Source: Acidobacteriota bacterium (GTDB lineage Bacteria > Acidobacteriota > Terriglobia > Terriglobales > Acidobacteriaceae). Taken from it: DNA of 64,000 bases. Below the pieces are notes generated by a model. The model ran no database searches and was not told where the DNA came from. It worked only from the letters and a program-made list of their open reading frames with translations. Of the stretch, positions 42,685 through 52,003 are shown piece after piece. The stretch is taken from positions 726,715 through 790,714 of the forward strand of contig JAFDVR010000017.1 of the NCBI GenBank assembly GCA_018268855.1, in the 5' to 3' direction. The position numbers were made by a program, and so were the translations under genes. The stretch's first letter is position 1; every line of letters starts with the position of its first letter.

Positions 42685-44661
42685 ATGGGGAAGAAGGCCA
42701 GTGGGTATCTCGCTGCATTCCTCATGCTGGTTCCAGGGCTTGCTTTCGCGCAGGATCCGGCAGACCTGACTGGACGCAGTCTTGAAGATCTGATGAACGT
42801 GCGGGTGTACAGCGCCTCGCGGTACAGCCAACTCATCTCCGAAGCTCCTGCTTCCGTCACAGTGATCTCACGGGACCAGATTGAGCGCGGCGGCTATCGC
42901 ACATTGGCCGACATTCTGCGCAGCGTGCGCGGCTTTTATGTGTCCTATGACCGGCAGTACAGCTATCTGGGCGTACGTGGATTTTCCGACTCCGGCGACT
43001 ACAACACCCGCGTGCTGCTTATGGTCGACGGCCATCGCATGAACGACGCCATTTACGAACAGGCGATGATCGGCACCGACTTTGTTTTGGATGTAGATAC
43101 GATCGAGCGCGTTGAGATTACGCGTGGACCCTCGTCGTCTCTGTACGGAACCAACGCTGTTTTTGCCGTAGTGAATGTAATCACGCGTAAATCCAGTGAT
43201 ATAGGCGGAGTAGAGATGGCCGGGGGTGCAGGTACCCTGAACAGCTATCGTGGACGCGTCACTTATGGCGGTACGTTCGCGGGAATCCAGGCTGTTCTGT
43301 CTGGCTCGTTCTATGGGAGCCTGGGCAATAAACGTCTTTACTATCCCGAATACGATTCGCCGCAGACAAATAACGGCATTGCCAGCCATGTAGATGATGA
43401 TCAGGCACTGAACCTGCTCGCCACCCTGTCTACGCATGGATTCCAATTTCAGGCTGCCTACGTCGATCGCGAAAAGGGAGATCCCACAGGTTCTTTCGGA
43501 GACAAGTTCAACAGTCCGATGAATCGGGAGCGGGACGCCCACGGATATCTTGACCTTCGATACGAGCATACTGTGGGCGAAACCACGTTGGTGACGCGGA
43601 CCTATTACGACCGTTACAGCAACGACGGAAAGTTTCTCGTGGAACTTGCCCCAGGCACTGACAACTTAAACCGGGATTTTGGGCGCGGCGAAAACTGGGG
43701 CGCTGAGTTTCAGGCTATCTCCACGTTTTTGCAACGTTATAAGGTGGTGAGCGGATTTGAATATCGCAATGACTTCCGGCAGGAGTTGATCAACTACGAC
43801 ACTGCACCTGTGCTGAGCTATTACACGAAATCCGATCATTCTTCATTTGTGGCCGCACCGTACGTCGAAGCGGAAATTCCATTGACTTCGCGGCTTTCAC
43901 TGGCGCCGAGTTTACGTGCCGACTACAACCCTCGTGTGGGATGGATGTGCAGTCCGCGAGCCTCTCTCAATTACAGCTTCACTGAGAGATCGCGTGCCAA
44001 GTTGATCTACGGTGAATCGTTTCGTTCCCCCAATGCGTACGAACTGTATTACCTGGAAGGCCAGAAGCCACTGCGTTCCGAGAGGATCGCAACCTGGGAA
44101 GCAGATGTGGACCACGAGCTGAACAGCCATATAGGTGTTTCCGTATCCCTGTTCAGGAACCATGCGCGTGACTTCATCGCAATGGATGCCGACGACTATG
44201 CCGATTCCACATTTGTGAATGAAGGAAAACAGTCGCTGGCCGGTGTGGAAGCTGAAGTACGTGGCCGCTGGACCAACGGTATGGCCGGCACGTTGAGTTA
44301 CAGCAACACCTTCGAACAGAAGGACGTAGATGGCGCCACGCCGGAAAACTCTCCCAAACACATTGCCAAGCTATATCTCAGCGTGCCACTGATCTCCCGC
44401 AAATTATTTGCAACAGCAGACACACAGTATATCGGGCACCGCATGACCATCCATGACGAACGGGTGAGTTCGTACGCCATCGTAAATCTGACTCTGCTTG
44501 GAAAACATCTTGCAAAGGGCCTCGATCTCTCGTTCAGCGTGGACAACCTGCTGAACAAGCGTTACTCCGATCCTGCCGCACAACAACATCTGCAAAACGC
44601 AATCCAGCAGGATGGCCGCAATCTACGCGGAAAGCTTGTGTGGACATTCGGAGGAAAGTGA
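42685..44661 (+). CDS. TonB-dependent outer-membrane receptor, copy 2
   Basis: A receptor of about 658 residues, a tandem paralogue of copy 1. Signal peptide MGKKASGYLAAFLMLVPGLAFAQ, then DLTGRSLEDLMNVRVYSASRYSQL and an almost identical plug (IERGGYRTLADILRSVRGFY, VEITRGPSSSLYGTNAVFAV). The barrel differs more, for example GSLGNKRLYYPEYDSPQ against GSKGNKHLYYPEYDSPQ in a conserved part and wholly different loops near residues corresponding to 43630-43680. It ends KLVWTFGGK. The in-frame ATG at 42553 lies seven bases after the promoter -10, so 42685 is taken as start, leaving a leader of about 130 bases. The stop overlaps the next gene as TGATG. Confidence 0.87.
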   Translation: MGKKASGYLAAFLMLVPGLAFAQDPADLTGRSLEDLMNVRVYSASRYSQLISEAPASVTVISRDQIERGGYRTLADILRSVRGFYVSYDRQYSYLGVRGFSDSGDYNTRVLLMVDGHRMNDAIYEQAMIGTDFVLDVDTIERVEITRGPSSSLYGTNAVFAVVNVITRKSSDIGGVEMAGGAGTLNSYRGRVTYGGTFAGIQAVLSGSFYGSLGNKRLYYPEYDSPQTNNGIASHVDDDQALNLLATLSTHGFQFQAAYVDREKGDPTGSFGDKFNSPMNRERDAHGYLDLRYEHTVGETTLVTRTYYDRYSNDGKFLVELAPGTDNLNRDFGRGENWGAEFQAISTFLQRYKVVSGFEYRNDFRQELINYDTAPVLSYYTKSDHSSFVAAPYVEAEIPLTSRLSLAPSLRADYNPRVGWMCSPRASLNYSFTERSRAKLIYGESFRSPNAYELYYLEGQKPLRSERIATWEADVDHELNSHIGVSVSLFRNHARDFIAMDADDYADSTFVNEGKQSLAGVEAEVRGRWTNGMAGTLSYSNTFEQKDVDGATPENSPKHIAKLYLSVPLISRKLFATADTQYIGHRMTIHDERVSSYAIVNLTLLGKHLAKGLDLSFSVDNLLNKRYSDPAAQQHLQNAIQQDGRNLRGKLVWTFGGK

Positions 44662-45245
44662 TGAGACGACCTGTTCCTTCGGGATGCCGGTTGTTGCTTC
44701 ACCGGGCCCAACGCAGCCTGGCTGCGACGATGCTTCTACTCGCAATTGGACCGGCTGCGTATGGCGCGTCCGAAATCAATAACGAATATGCCGTGAAAGC
44801 CGCGTTTCTGTTCCACTTTGCCCAATTGACGATATGGCCGGCACAGGCCTTCGCTCATCCGGACAGTCCAGTGGTTTTCTGCACCATCGGCAAGGACCCG
44901 TTTGATGGATCTCTGGATAATGCCGTGGTCGGCAAAAAAATCCAGGGCCATCCCGTGAAGGTGCTGCACCTGAAGCAGGTAGGTGGTCTGCAGGGATGCC
45001 ATCTGCTGTTTACCGGAGAGCAGGAGATGTCTCGAATGCCTGCCTTAAGCACTGCGCTCCGTGGATTACCTGTGCTGACAGTAGGCGAGAGCGAAGGCTT
45101 TCTGAAACAAGGCGGCATGATCGATTTTCGTTCTGAGAAAGAGCGGCTGCGGTTCGATGTGAACTTGAGTGCGGCGCAGTCCAGCAATCTCGGATTCAGT
45201 TCCACCCTGCTTTCGCTTGCGCGTTCTGTAGCTCAGGGCCGATGA
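44661..45245 (+). CDS. YfiR-family (DUF4154) periplasmic protein, copy 2
   Basis: A 194-residue exported protein closely related to copy 1: SEINNEYAVKAAFLFHFAQLTIWP, VFCTIGKDPFDGSLDNAVVGKKI, GGLQGCHLLFTGEQEMSRM, LTVGESEGFLKQGGMIDF, FDVNLSAAQSSNLGFSSTLL. The ATG shares its first base with the receptor stop (TGATG) and has GGAGG six bases upstream. The two conserved cysteines are retained. It ends 51 bases before the CHASE8 hybrid kinase, its probable partner. Confidence 0.87.
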   Translation: MRRPVPSGCRLLLHRAQRSLAATMLLLAIGPAAYGASEINNEYAVKAAFLFHFAQLTIWPAQAFAHPDSPVVFCTIGKDPFDGSLDNAVVGKKIQGHPVKVLHLKQVGGLQGCHLLFTGEQEMSRMPALSTALRGLPVLTVGESEGFLKQGGMIDFRSEKERLRFDVNLSAAQSSNLGFSSTLLSLARSVAQGR

Positions 45246-45296
45246 CGTGTTTCAACGCTGAAGAGAAAACCAATTTTTCCGAAAGATAAAACAGCC

Positions 45297-48101
45297 ATGC
45301 GATTTCGCGATTTTCCAATTCGAAAAAAGCTGACCCTTCTGATTCTGTGCGCCAGCTTTCTAGCACTCGCGCTGGCGGTGACTGGGTTCGCAGTTTATGA
45401 GCGGGCACAGTTCCGATCATCCTCAGAGACACAACTTGCGAGCCTTGCAGAGACACTGGCTTCTAACTCAGCAGCTTCGCTGGCGTTTCACGATCCGGAC
45501 ACAGCACAGCAGATGCTCGGCGGCCTGGCTCTCGAACGCGATATTGTCGGCGCAAATCTGTATGACACACAGGGAAAGCTATTCACACAATATCGTGCAG
45601 CTTCCGCAACAGAGCGCACGTATGAAGAGGCAAAGCGCAACGGACTGCGCGGACATGACGCCATCACGCTGACACGCGCTGTTTCACTGAATGGCGACCG
45701 GACAGGCACGATCGAGATTGTCGCTTCCCTGAGCGGCTTCCGTACCAAGCTGCGGCAGTACCTGAAGATTGCCGTGCTGGTGCTACTGGTTTCGTTGCTG
45801 GGCACCTATATCGTTGCTATCCGTTTCTTGAGCATCATCAGCGATCCAGTGGTGCAGCTCTCCAGACTGGCGGACGAGATTGCACATAGTAAGAACTACA
45901 CTCTGCGCGCGCCGGTGGAGAGCTCCGACGAGATCGGAAAGCTGGTGGAACGTTTCAACCAGATGCTCGGCACGATTGAGGAGAGAGAGCATGCGTTGCA
46001 TGAGGCCAATGTAGCCCTGGAAGCGCGTGTGGCTGAACGAACCGCAGACCTGGTGAATGAAGTAGCAGAGCGCAAGCAGGCTGAGGCAGAGATGCGGCTG
46101 GCGAAGGAAACGGCCGAGATTGCCAATAAGGCAAAAAGCGAGTTCCTCGCCAATATGAGCCACGAGATTCGCACACCCATTAATGGCGTGATTGGCATGA
46201 CGGGCCTGGCACTGGAGACAGAGCTTACCTTTGAACAACGCGAATATCTGGAAACCGTGCGGGTTTCAGCCGATTCCCTGCTGGATGTGATCAACGACAT
46301 TCTGGACTTCTCGAAGATTGAAGCCGGAAAGATGGAGATGGATTGCGCAGAGTTCGACCTACGCGAATCCATGGAGGTCACGCTCAAGACACTGGGGCTG
46401 CGCGCGGGCGAAAAGAACCTGGAGCTGCTTGCAGACATTTCTCCAGAAGTGCCTGACCTGGTGAAGGGCGACAGTGCGAAGTTGCGACAGGTAATCGTGA
46501 ACCTGATTGGAAATGCCATCAAGTTCACCGCAGCCGGCGAAGTCTGCCTGGCTATTTTCCCAGAACTGGGCCAGCCCGATCCTTCGCTGATGCACTTTAC
46601 TGTGAGCGATACAGGCATCGGTATTCCGGAAGACAGATTAGAGGCCATCTTCGACCCCTTCTCCCAGGTCGATGCTTCCACTACTCGTAAGTTTGGCGGA
46701 ACGGGCCTGGGACTCACCATCTGTTCGCGCATGATTGAAGCGATGGGTGGACGGATGTGGGTAGAGAGCACGCTTGGTAAAGGCAGCAAGTTCCACATCG
46801 TATTGCGGCTTGAACCAGTGGTGGCCCAGGCAGAAGAACACAGTGAGGGCATGGAGGTTATCGCAGGCAGACGGGTACTTGTGCTGGACGATAACGCGAC
46901 GAACCGCAGGATACTTGAGCGCACACTCCAACGCTGGGGCATGCAACCGAGCTGCGCCTCCAGCGCGGACGAAGCATTAGAGATGCTTCTAGCGGAGCGC
47001 AACAGCAGATCATCGTTCGCGCTCATCATCACGGATATGCACATGCCTGAGGTGGATGGCTTCCAGTTTGTGCAGCGGGTACGACAGAACAGCGCGTTGG
47101 CTGCGCCAACCATCATGATGCTGACCTCCGGAGGACATCGCGGTGACGTGGACCGCTGCCGTGAACTCGGTATCTCGGTGTATCTCACAAAACCAATTCG
47201 TGGCGAAGAGCTGAAAGCAGCCATAGTCCAGGCGTTAGGAGCGAGGCCGATGCAGGAGGCAAGTGCAACGCAACGCGTAGAGAAAGCGAATTCCATAGAG
47301 AGTTCTGCTTCACTCAGCATTCTGCTGGCTGAGGACAATGCGGTAAATCAGAAGCTCGCGATCCGGCTTCTGGAAAAACGCGGGCACAGAGTCACCGTCG
47401 CCAATGACGGCCTGGAGACGTTGAAAGCTATGCAAACGCAGGCATTCGATCTGGTGTTGATGGACATCCAGATGCCGAACATGGGCGGCATTGAAGCTGC
47501 GCAGGAGATTCGCAAGATGGAAAAGAACCTCCCGCACCGCACACCCATCGTCGCTCTTACGGCGAATGTCATGAAAGGCGATAAAGAGATTTATCTGAAC
47601 GCAGGCATGGATGGCTATCTTGCCAAGCCCATCCGCACGCACGAGCTTGATGCGGTGTTGAAGTTCTATGCCGATGCAGTGGCCGTCGCGCGGCCGCATG
47701 TACCGCAAAAAGAGGCGGAGCTTCAGAAAGATCTCTTTGCCAGCAGCATGGAAAACGATGTGGTGTTTGAAGTAGAGGACCTGCTGGCGCGTGTGGAGAA
47801 CGATCGCAGTTTTCTGCAGGAGCTCTCACTTATTTTTCACGAAGAGTATCCGCCATTGCGCTCTGCCCTGCAAGGCGCGGTGAAGAGCGCTGACATGTCG
47901 CAAGTGCGGACGATAAGCCACACGCTGAAGGGCATGCTAGGAAATCTTGCCTGGACGAGTGCCGCCCACGTTGCACGAGCGCTGGAAGAGATGGCACAGA
48001 AAAATATCAACGAGCCGATGAAGGCCGAACTGGAAAAGCTGGACCGCCACATCGCTGTATCGAGCGGCAGGTTGAATGCGTTTCTTGAAGGAGCAGTGTA
48101 A
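45297..48101 (+). CDS. CHASE8 hybrid histidine kinase with two receivers and HPt
   Basis: A 934-residue inner-membrane phosphorelay kinase. TM1 near residues 12-32 ([22 protein letters not shown]); periplasmic CHASE8 domain about 35-155 ([26 protein letters not shown]), the type that YfiR binds in YfiN; TM2 about 158-180; HAMP; coiled coil; HisKA with His289 in [10 protein letters not shown]; HATPase with [27 protein letters not shown]1 with Asp580 ([10 protein letters not shown]); REC2 with Asp723 ([10 protein letters not shown]); HPt with His875 (SHTLKGMLG). All phosphotransfer residues are present, a BarA-like layout. Its stop overlaps the next gene's ATG as TAATG, so the response regulator is translationally coupled. 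Confidence 0.92.
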   Translation: MRFRDFPIRKKLTLLILCASFLALALAVTGFAVYERAQFRSSSETQLASLAETLASNSAASLAFHDPDTAQQMLGGLALERDIVGANLYDTQGKLFTQYRAASATERTYEEAKRNGLRGHDAITLTRAVSLNGDRTGTIEIVASLSGFRTKLRQYLKIAVLVLLVSLLGTYIVAIRFLSIISDPVVQLSRLADEIAHSKNYTLRAPVESSDEIGKLVERFNQMLGTIEEREHALHEANVALEARVAERTADLVNEVAERKQAEAEMRLAKETAEIANKAKSEFLANMSHEIRTPINGVIGMTGLALETELTFEQREYLETVRVSADSLLDVINDILDFSKIEAGKMEMDCAEFDLRESMEVTLKTLGLRAGEKNLELLADISPEVPDLVKGDSAKLRQVIVNLIGNAIKFTAAGEVCLAIFPELGQPDPSLMHFTVSDTGIGIPEDRLEAIFDPFSQVDASTTRKFGGTGLGLTICSRMIEAMGGRMWVESTLGKGSKFHIVLRLEPVVAQAEEHSEGMEVIAGRRVLVLDDNATNRRILERTLQRWGMQPSCASSADEALEMLLAERNSRSSFALIITDMHMPEVDGFQFVQRVRQNSALAAPTIMMLTSGGHRGDVDRCRELGISVYLTKPIRGEELKAAIVQALGARPMQEASATQRVEKANSIESSASLSILLAEDNAVNQKLAIRLLEKRGHRVTVANDGLETLKAMQTQAFDLVLMDIQMPNMGGIEAAQEIRKMEKNLPHRTPIVALTANVMKGDKEIYLNAGMDGYLAKPIRTHELDAVLKFYADAVAVARPHVPQKEAELQKDLFASSMENDVVFEVEDLLARVENDRSFLQELSLIFHEEYPPLRSALQGAVKSADMSQVRTISHTLKGMLGNLAWTSAAHVARALEEMAQKNINEPMKAELEKLDRHIAVSSGRLNAFLEGAV

Positions 48102-49879
48102 TGAAGATTATTTTGGCCGATGACGATCCCGTCTCAAGACGGCTTGTACAACGCGTGCTGGAGACGGCGGGTTACAACGTCCACTGCACAAAGGACGGTC
48201 GGCACGCGCTAGAACTTTTGCGCAGTGAACAAGGACCGAGCCTTGCCATTCTGGATTGGAACATGCCCGAGATTGACGGACCAGGCGTATGCCGGACGAT
48301 CAAAACAGAGAGCGGGCATCCGAACGTCTATGTGATTCTGCTTACGTCTCGCGAATCCATGCAAGACCTGGTGAAGGGCTTTAGCTCCGGAGCGGACGAT
48401 TATCTAATAAAGCCCACTCATCCGGAAGAGCTGAAGGCGCGCGTACGCGCAGGCGAACGAATTCTGCTGCTGCAACACACCTTGATGCATGAAGCGCGGC
48501 ATGACCCTTTGACCAAGCTTGCTAACCGCAAGCACTTTATCGAGCAGCTTGAACGGACTTCCAGACGCAGCCGGCAACAGGACGGACGTTTTGCAGTTCT
48601 GTTTGTGGATATCGATCGCTTTAAAGCAATCAACGATAGCATCGGCCATCTTGCGGGCGACGAATTGATTTGCGGTCTGGCAGAGCGGCTGACATCCTGC
48701 ATTCGTTCGGCATCGGGAAGCCAGGAGGGAGGCGGCAGAGCGGGCAACGATATGGTTGCGCGTGTCGGCGGCGACGAGTTTGTGATCCTGCTTGATCCAG
48801 TGTCAAGCGTGGGAGATGCTACGCGAGTGGCCGAGCGCATCCATGAAGCGTTGAAGCAGCCTTTCAAAATTGCGGGCGAATCCCTGGTGATTACCGCGAG
48901 CATCGGTATCTCGGTAAATACCGATGATTCGAAAGAACCCAAGGACCTTCTGCTTGATGCGGACACGGCCATGTACAAAGCAAAGGCAGCAGGACACGGA
49001 CGATACCGAGTGTGCGATTCCCGGATGCATCATGCTGCCGTGGACAGGCTTACCTTCGAAAGCGACCTGCGCCGCGCAGTGGAGATGAAACAGTTCCAGG
49101 TCTTCTACCAGCCTATTGTTTCTCTTGTGGATGAACACCTGGAGGGATTTGAGGCACTGGTGCGCTGGGACCGTCCTGGCTTTGGCATCGTTACGCCGGA
49201 CAAATTTATCCCCATGGCTGAAGATACGGGCCTGATTGTTCCTCTTGGCGAATGGGTGTTACGCGAAGCCTGCCGGCAGACGCAACAATGGAACGAATCG
49301 TTCAACACTCGCTTGAAGATCGCTGTTAACGTGAGTGCCAAACAATTTGCCAAAGCCGGTTTTCTGAATATGGTGTTGCAGGCACTCGACGATTCCGGCC
49401 TTATGAACGATAGGCTGGCACTGGAACTGACGGAGAGCTTGACGATGGTGAACGCCGATCGCATTATGCCGGTCCTGAATGCGTTGCGAGCAAACAATGT
49501 TCGTTTGAGCTGCGACGACTTTGGCACAGGCTTTTCTTCGCTTAGCTACCTGCATCGTCTGCCACTGAATACGCTGAAGATCGACCGGTCGTTCGTGTCG
49601 CAATCCACTACCCTGCCGGAGGCGAAAGGTATTGTGGAAGCCATTGTCACCCTGGGCCATAAGCTTCGCATGGATGTGGTAGCGGAAGGTGTAGAAGACG
49701 ATACCCAGGTGGCGTGGTTGAAGAGCCTGGGCTGCGAATCCGCACAGGGATACTTTTTTGCGAAACCCACTTCTGCAGAACAAATGCAAAAGGCGCTTGA
49801 GGAAAAGAAATTCATTCTTAGTGGAGAACCGAAGAAAGAATTGCACCAATTGGAATTGCAAACATCATGGATTCAATAG
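48101..49879 (+). CDS. response regulator with GGDEF and EAL domains
   Basis: A 592-residue cytoplasmic regulator of c-di-GMP turnover. REC domain about 1-120 with phosphoacceptor Asp52 (LDWNMPEIDG) and KPTHPEEL; GGDEF domain with intact GGDEF (223-227) in RVGGDEFVILLD; EAL domain starting at Glu351 (EALVRW) with NVSAKQF, ELTESLTM, DDFGTGFSSL, KIDRSFV and AEGVED, so phosphodiesterase residues are intact. The inhibitory RxxD position before GGDEF reads AGND, so feedback control is lost. The direct partner is the upstream hybrid kinase, whose HPt domain can pass phosphate to Asp52. Net activity after phosphorylation cannot be told from sequence. Confidence 0.92.
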   Translation: MKIILADDDPVSRRLVQRVLETAGYNVHCTKDGRHALELLRSEQGPSLAILDWNMPEIDGPGVCRTIKTESGHPNVYVILLTSRESMQDLVKGFSSGADDYLIKPTHPEELKARVRAGERILLLQHTLMHEARHDPLTKLANRKHFIEQLERTSRRSRQQDGRFAVLFVDIDRFKAINDSIGHLAGDELICGLAERLTSCIRSASGSQEGGGRAGNDMVARVGGDEFVILLDPVSSVGDATRVAERIHEALKQPFKIAGESLVITASIGISVNTDDSKEPKDLLLDADTAMYKAKAAGHGRYRVCDSRMHHAAVDRLTFESDLRRAVEMKQFQVFYQPIVSLVDEHLEGFEALVRWDRPGFGIVTPDKFIPMAEDTGLIVPLGEWVLREACRQTQQWNESFNTRLKIAVNVSAKQFAKAGFLNMVLQALDDSGLMNDRLALELTESLTMVNADRIMPVLNALRANNVRLSCDDFGTGFSSLSYLHRLPLNTLKIDRSFVSQSTTLPEAKGIVEAIVTLGHKLRMDVVAEGVEDDTQVAWLKSLGCESAQGYFFAKPTSAEQMQKALEEKKFILSGEPKKELHQLELQTSWIQ

Positions 49880-49932
49880 TGTTGTACATTGCAGGCTTTT
49901 GAGAAGCCAACACGCCGCAAACTGAGCTATCC

Positions 49933-49972
49933 GTGCATGCCTTTCGCCTCTGTCCTTGTGGAAGGCGTGCAC
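49933..49972 (+). terminator. strong hairpin at the end of the signalling block
   Basis: GTGCATGCCTTTC and GGAAGGCGTGCAC form a 13-bp stem with two G-T pairs around a 14-base loop, 54 bases after the GGDEF-EAL gene stop and ahead of the tRNA gene. No T-run follows, so it may be a Rho-assisted end or a 3' stabiliser. Confidence 0.5.
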
Positions 49973-50008
49973 CTTGACCATCCATAACAACCACCCTAGA
50001 ATAGGAAA

Positions 50009-50086
<78 letters not shown>

Positions 50087-50159
50087 AGAATCAACAACTT
50101 ACGGGAATCAGGCGCTACCGACCGACTCCCAATATCTCCCAATAAGAAAATTCATGGTT

Positions 50160-51413
50160 TTAGGCGCTCGCTTTCATAGGCTTGAGTACCATCTCCACGA
50201 CCTTCCCATTCGCTTCTCTCTTCGATGACGACATGGCCTGTCCGTAGACGTTCATCGTCGTCTGGATCGAGGCATGACGCATCAGTTCCTGTTGCACCTT
50301 CATGGGCGCTCCAGTCTCGTCCAGCCACGAACAATACGTGTGGCGGAACGTGTGCCAGCCGATGGAACTGTACTTCCCGGCTGCGGCCCGGCGCTCTTTG
50401 TGAATGGGAAGCCGCGCTCCGTTCGGTGTCGGCTTTGTCTGGTTGCACCAGACTCCTACACCGGCTCCGCACTTCGGGCACTCCACCAGACACCATCCGG
50501 CAGGCCGGATGTGACGCCTTTGAATCTCCGTCGGAAAGTAAGGCTTCTCGGTAATGGGATTGGCAAAGACCCAGCCTTCCTTTGTCGGCACGGCGTCCTT
50601 GCTCCATTCCGAAACCACCTCAGTTAACGACGGGTGCAACGGAACATAGTCCTGGGAGTATTCGGTTTTGACATCATCCACATTCCCGTTCACGATGCTC
50701 CGTTGAACGAGAAGCTGATTCTTTTCAAAATCGAAGTCGTCCCATTGAAGCGCCGCGATCTCGCTTACGCGAAGACCGAGGCATTGGGCGATATAGGCCA
50801 TCGTGCGATACGGCTCTTTCAGTAGCGCAATGATGGTTTCAAACTGGTCCACAGTGAGAATGGATGGACGCTGACGACGCTTCGAACCGTCCTTGATACG
50901 AACCAGCGCAATAGGGTTCCTCTTCTCGGTGAACAACTCCCACCGCGTGGCGCACTCGAACATCAGGTGCATCACGCTTCGGATATGGGTCTTCGACTTC
51001 GGAGCCATAGGGAGTTTCTTCAACCAATCCTCGACCGCCATCGGTCGAATCTTGTCGAGCAGGTAGTCACCCCAACGCGGCTTCAGGTGGTTCTTGATAT
51101 TCGACCGATACGACTTCGAGGTGGAGTACCGTTCCGGCATCTCCTCCTTGAGGTAGCGGTCGCATATCGCGCCGAACGTGACCACGGCCAATCGCTGCTG
51201 TGGGGTTTCAGAGTTGAGTTTTAGGAGAAGAGCTTCGACGGCCTTTTGTGCCTGAGCTTTGGTTGGGTACTGTGCGGCGTTGCCGACAATGCAAGACTTC
51301 CGTCTCCGTTGTCCCTGCTCCGTCGCTTCGTAAAACCGAAACTCCCAGGTGTCTGGACCCTTCGCCCGCTTCTTTCTGGTTAAACTTCCGAATTGGTAAC
51401 ATGCTCGTTCCAT
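50160..51413 (-). CDS. tyrosine recombinase (integrase) with inserted zinc-binding segment
   Basis: A 417-residue site-specific recombinase; residue numbers below count from one codon upstream. Core-binding domain about 75-170. Catalytic residues: Arg216 (GLRVSEIAALQW), Lys250 (VKTEYSQD), His355-x-x-Arg358 (WHTFRHTY), His381 (RHASIQTTM), Tyr391 (MNVYGQA). Between the Lys and His motifs is an insert with CPKCGAG (Cys313, Cys316), Cys324 and His339, matching the CPxCGA...G..C...H..R zinc module found as a separate domain in actinobacterial and phage proteins. The start is ATG 51413 with AAAGG upstream; a TTG at 51416 is next to it. It faces the tRNA-fMet gene. Confidence 0.9.
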   Translation of the reverse strand: MERACYQFGSLTRKKRAKGPDTWEFRFYEATEQGQRRRKSCIVGNAAQYPTKAQAQKAVEALLLKLNSETPQQRLAVVTFGAICDRYLKEEMPERYSTSKSYRSNIKNHLKPRWGDYLLDKIRPMAVEDWLKKLPMAPKSKTHIRSVMHLMFECATRWELFTEKRNPIALVRIKDGSKRRQRPSILTVDQFETIIALLKEPYRTMAYIAQCLGLRVSEIAALQWDDFDFEKNQLLVQRSIVNGNVDDVKTEYSQDYVPLHPSLTEVVSEWSKDAVPTKEGWVFANPITEKPYFPTEIQRRHIRPAGWCLVECPKCGAGVGVWCNQTKPTPNGARLPIHKERRAAAGKYSSIGWHTFRHTYCSWLDETGAPMKVQQELMRHASIQTTMNVYGQAMSSSKREANGKVVEMVLKPMKASA

Positions 51414-51521
51414 CAAGAACCTTTCCTTGATTTCCCGGCACGGATAGCTGTTAAAAGCGTAACGCCGTCATGCAGGAAAATCACCCAGAATCCATCAGTT
51501 TGTTTCGGTTCAGGAATCTCG

Positions 51522-51749
51522 TCAGCTTGCCAGGTCCCTGTCGATCCACGCAGTCAAAGCGGATGGCTTGAAACGCCATAGTTTGCCTACATGCACGGCA
51601 GCGATTTCGCCACGATGGACGAGCCGCTGAAGCGTTCGGGGATGGACTTTGAGAATCGCTGCCGCTTGATGGCTGTCCAGCAATGGCTCACGTTCGACCC
51701 GGCCATTTGGCATATTCACGCTTGCTGGTGGTTTCTTCTCGTCGGACAT
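51522..51749 (-). CDS. excisionase-like helix-turn-helix protein
   Basis: A 75-residue MerR-fold DNA-binding protein of the HTH_17/Xis type: LLDSHQAAAILKVHPRTLQR, LVHRGEIAAVHVGKLWRF, ALTAWIDRDL. Such proteins direct excision or act as regulators in integrative elements. GGAG lies five bases before the ATG at 51749; the open frame to 51788 has no such site. It is 108 bases upstream of the integrase gene, and the two are probably cotranscribed. Confidence 0.82.
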   Translation of the reverse strand: MSDEKKPPASVNMPNGRVEREPLLDSHQAAAILKVHPRTLQRLVHRGEIAAVHVGKLWRFKPSALTAWIDRDLAS

Positions 51750-51839
51750 GGGGACTCCTTTTGCGAGCGAACCTTCTTTCCTATTCACAAGCGAGGTTCA
51801 CGCCCCCAGCCCGATTCGTCCAATGAAATTTCGAACCAA

Positions 51840-51862
51840 CATCATGCCTGTGAGGCATGATG
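51840..51862. promoter_or_regulatory. 9-bp-arm inverted repeat between xis and lysR, candidate operator
   Basis: CATCATGCC and GGCATGATG are perfect complements separated by five bases (TGTGA). It is 91 bases upstream of the excisionase start and 142 bases upstream of the LysR start, in their divergent promoter region. It may bind the LysR protein or an element repressor. Confidence 0.4.
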
Positions 51863-52003
51863 GCTCGCCGGAAGTCACCATAGACATTATGTGAGGAGAA
51901 GATTTTGGGGGTAGAATGCTTACGAGAATCGGGGGATTTGATCGCCCGGTCGTGAACGAATTGCTGTCCGTCCAAGAATCTCCCCGGTCTCTGGAGGATA
52001 CGC

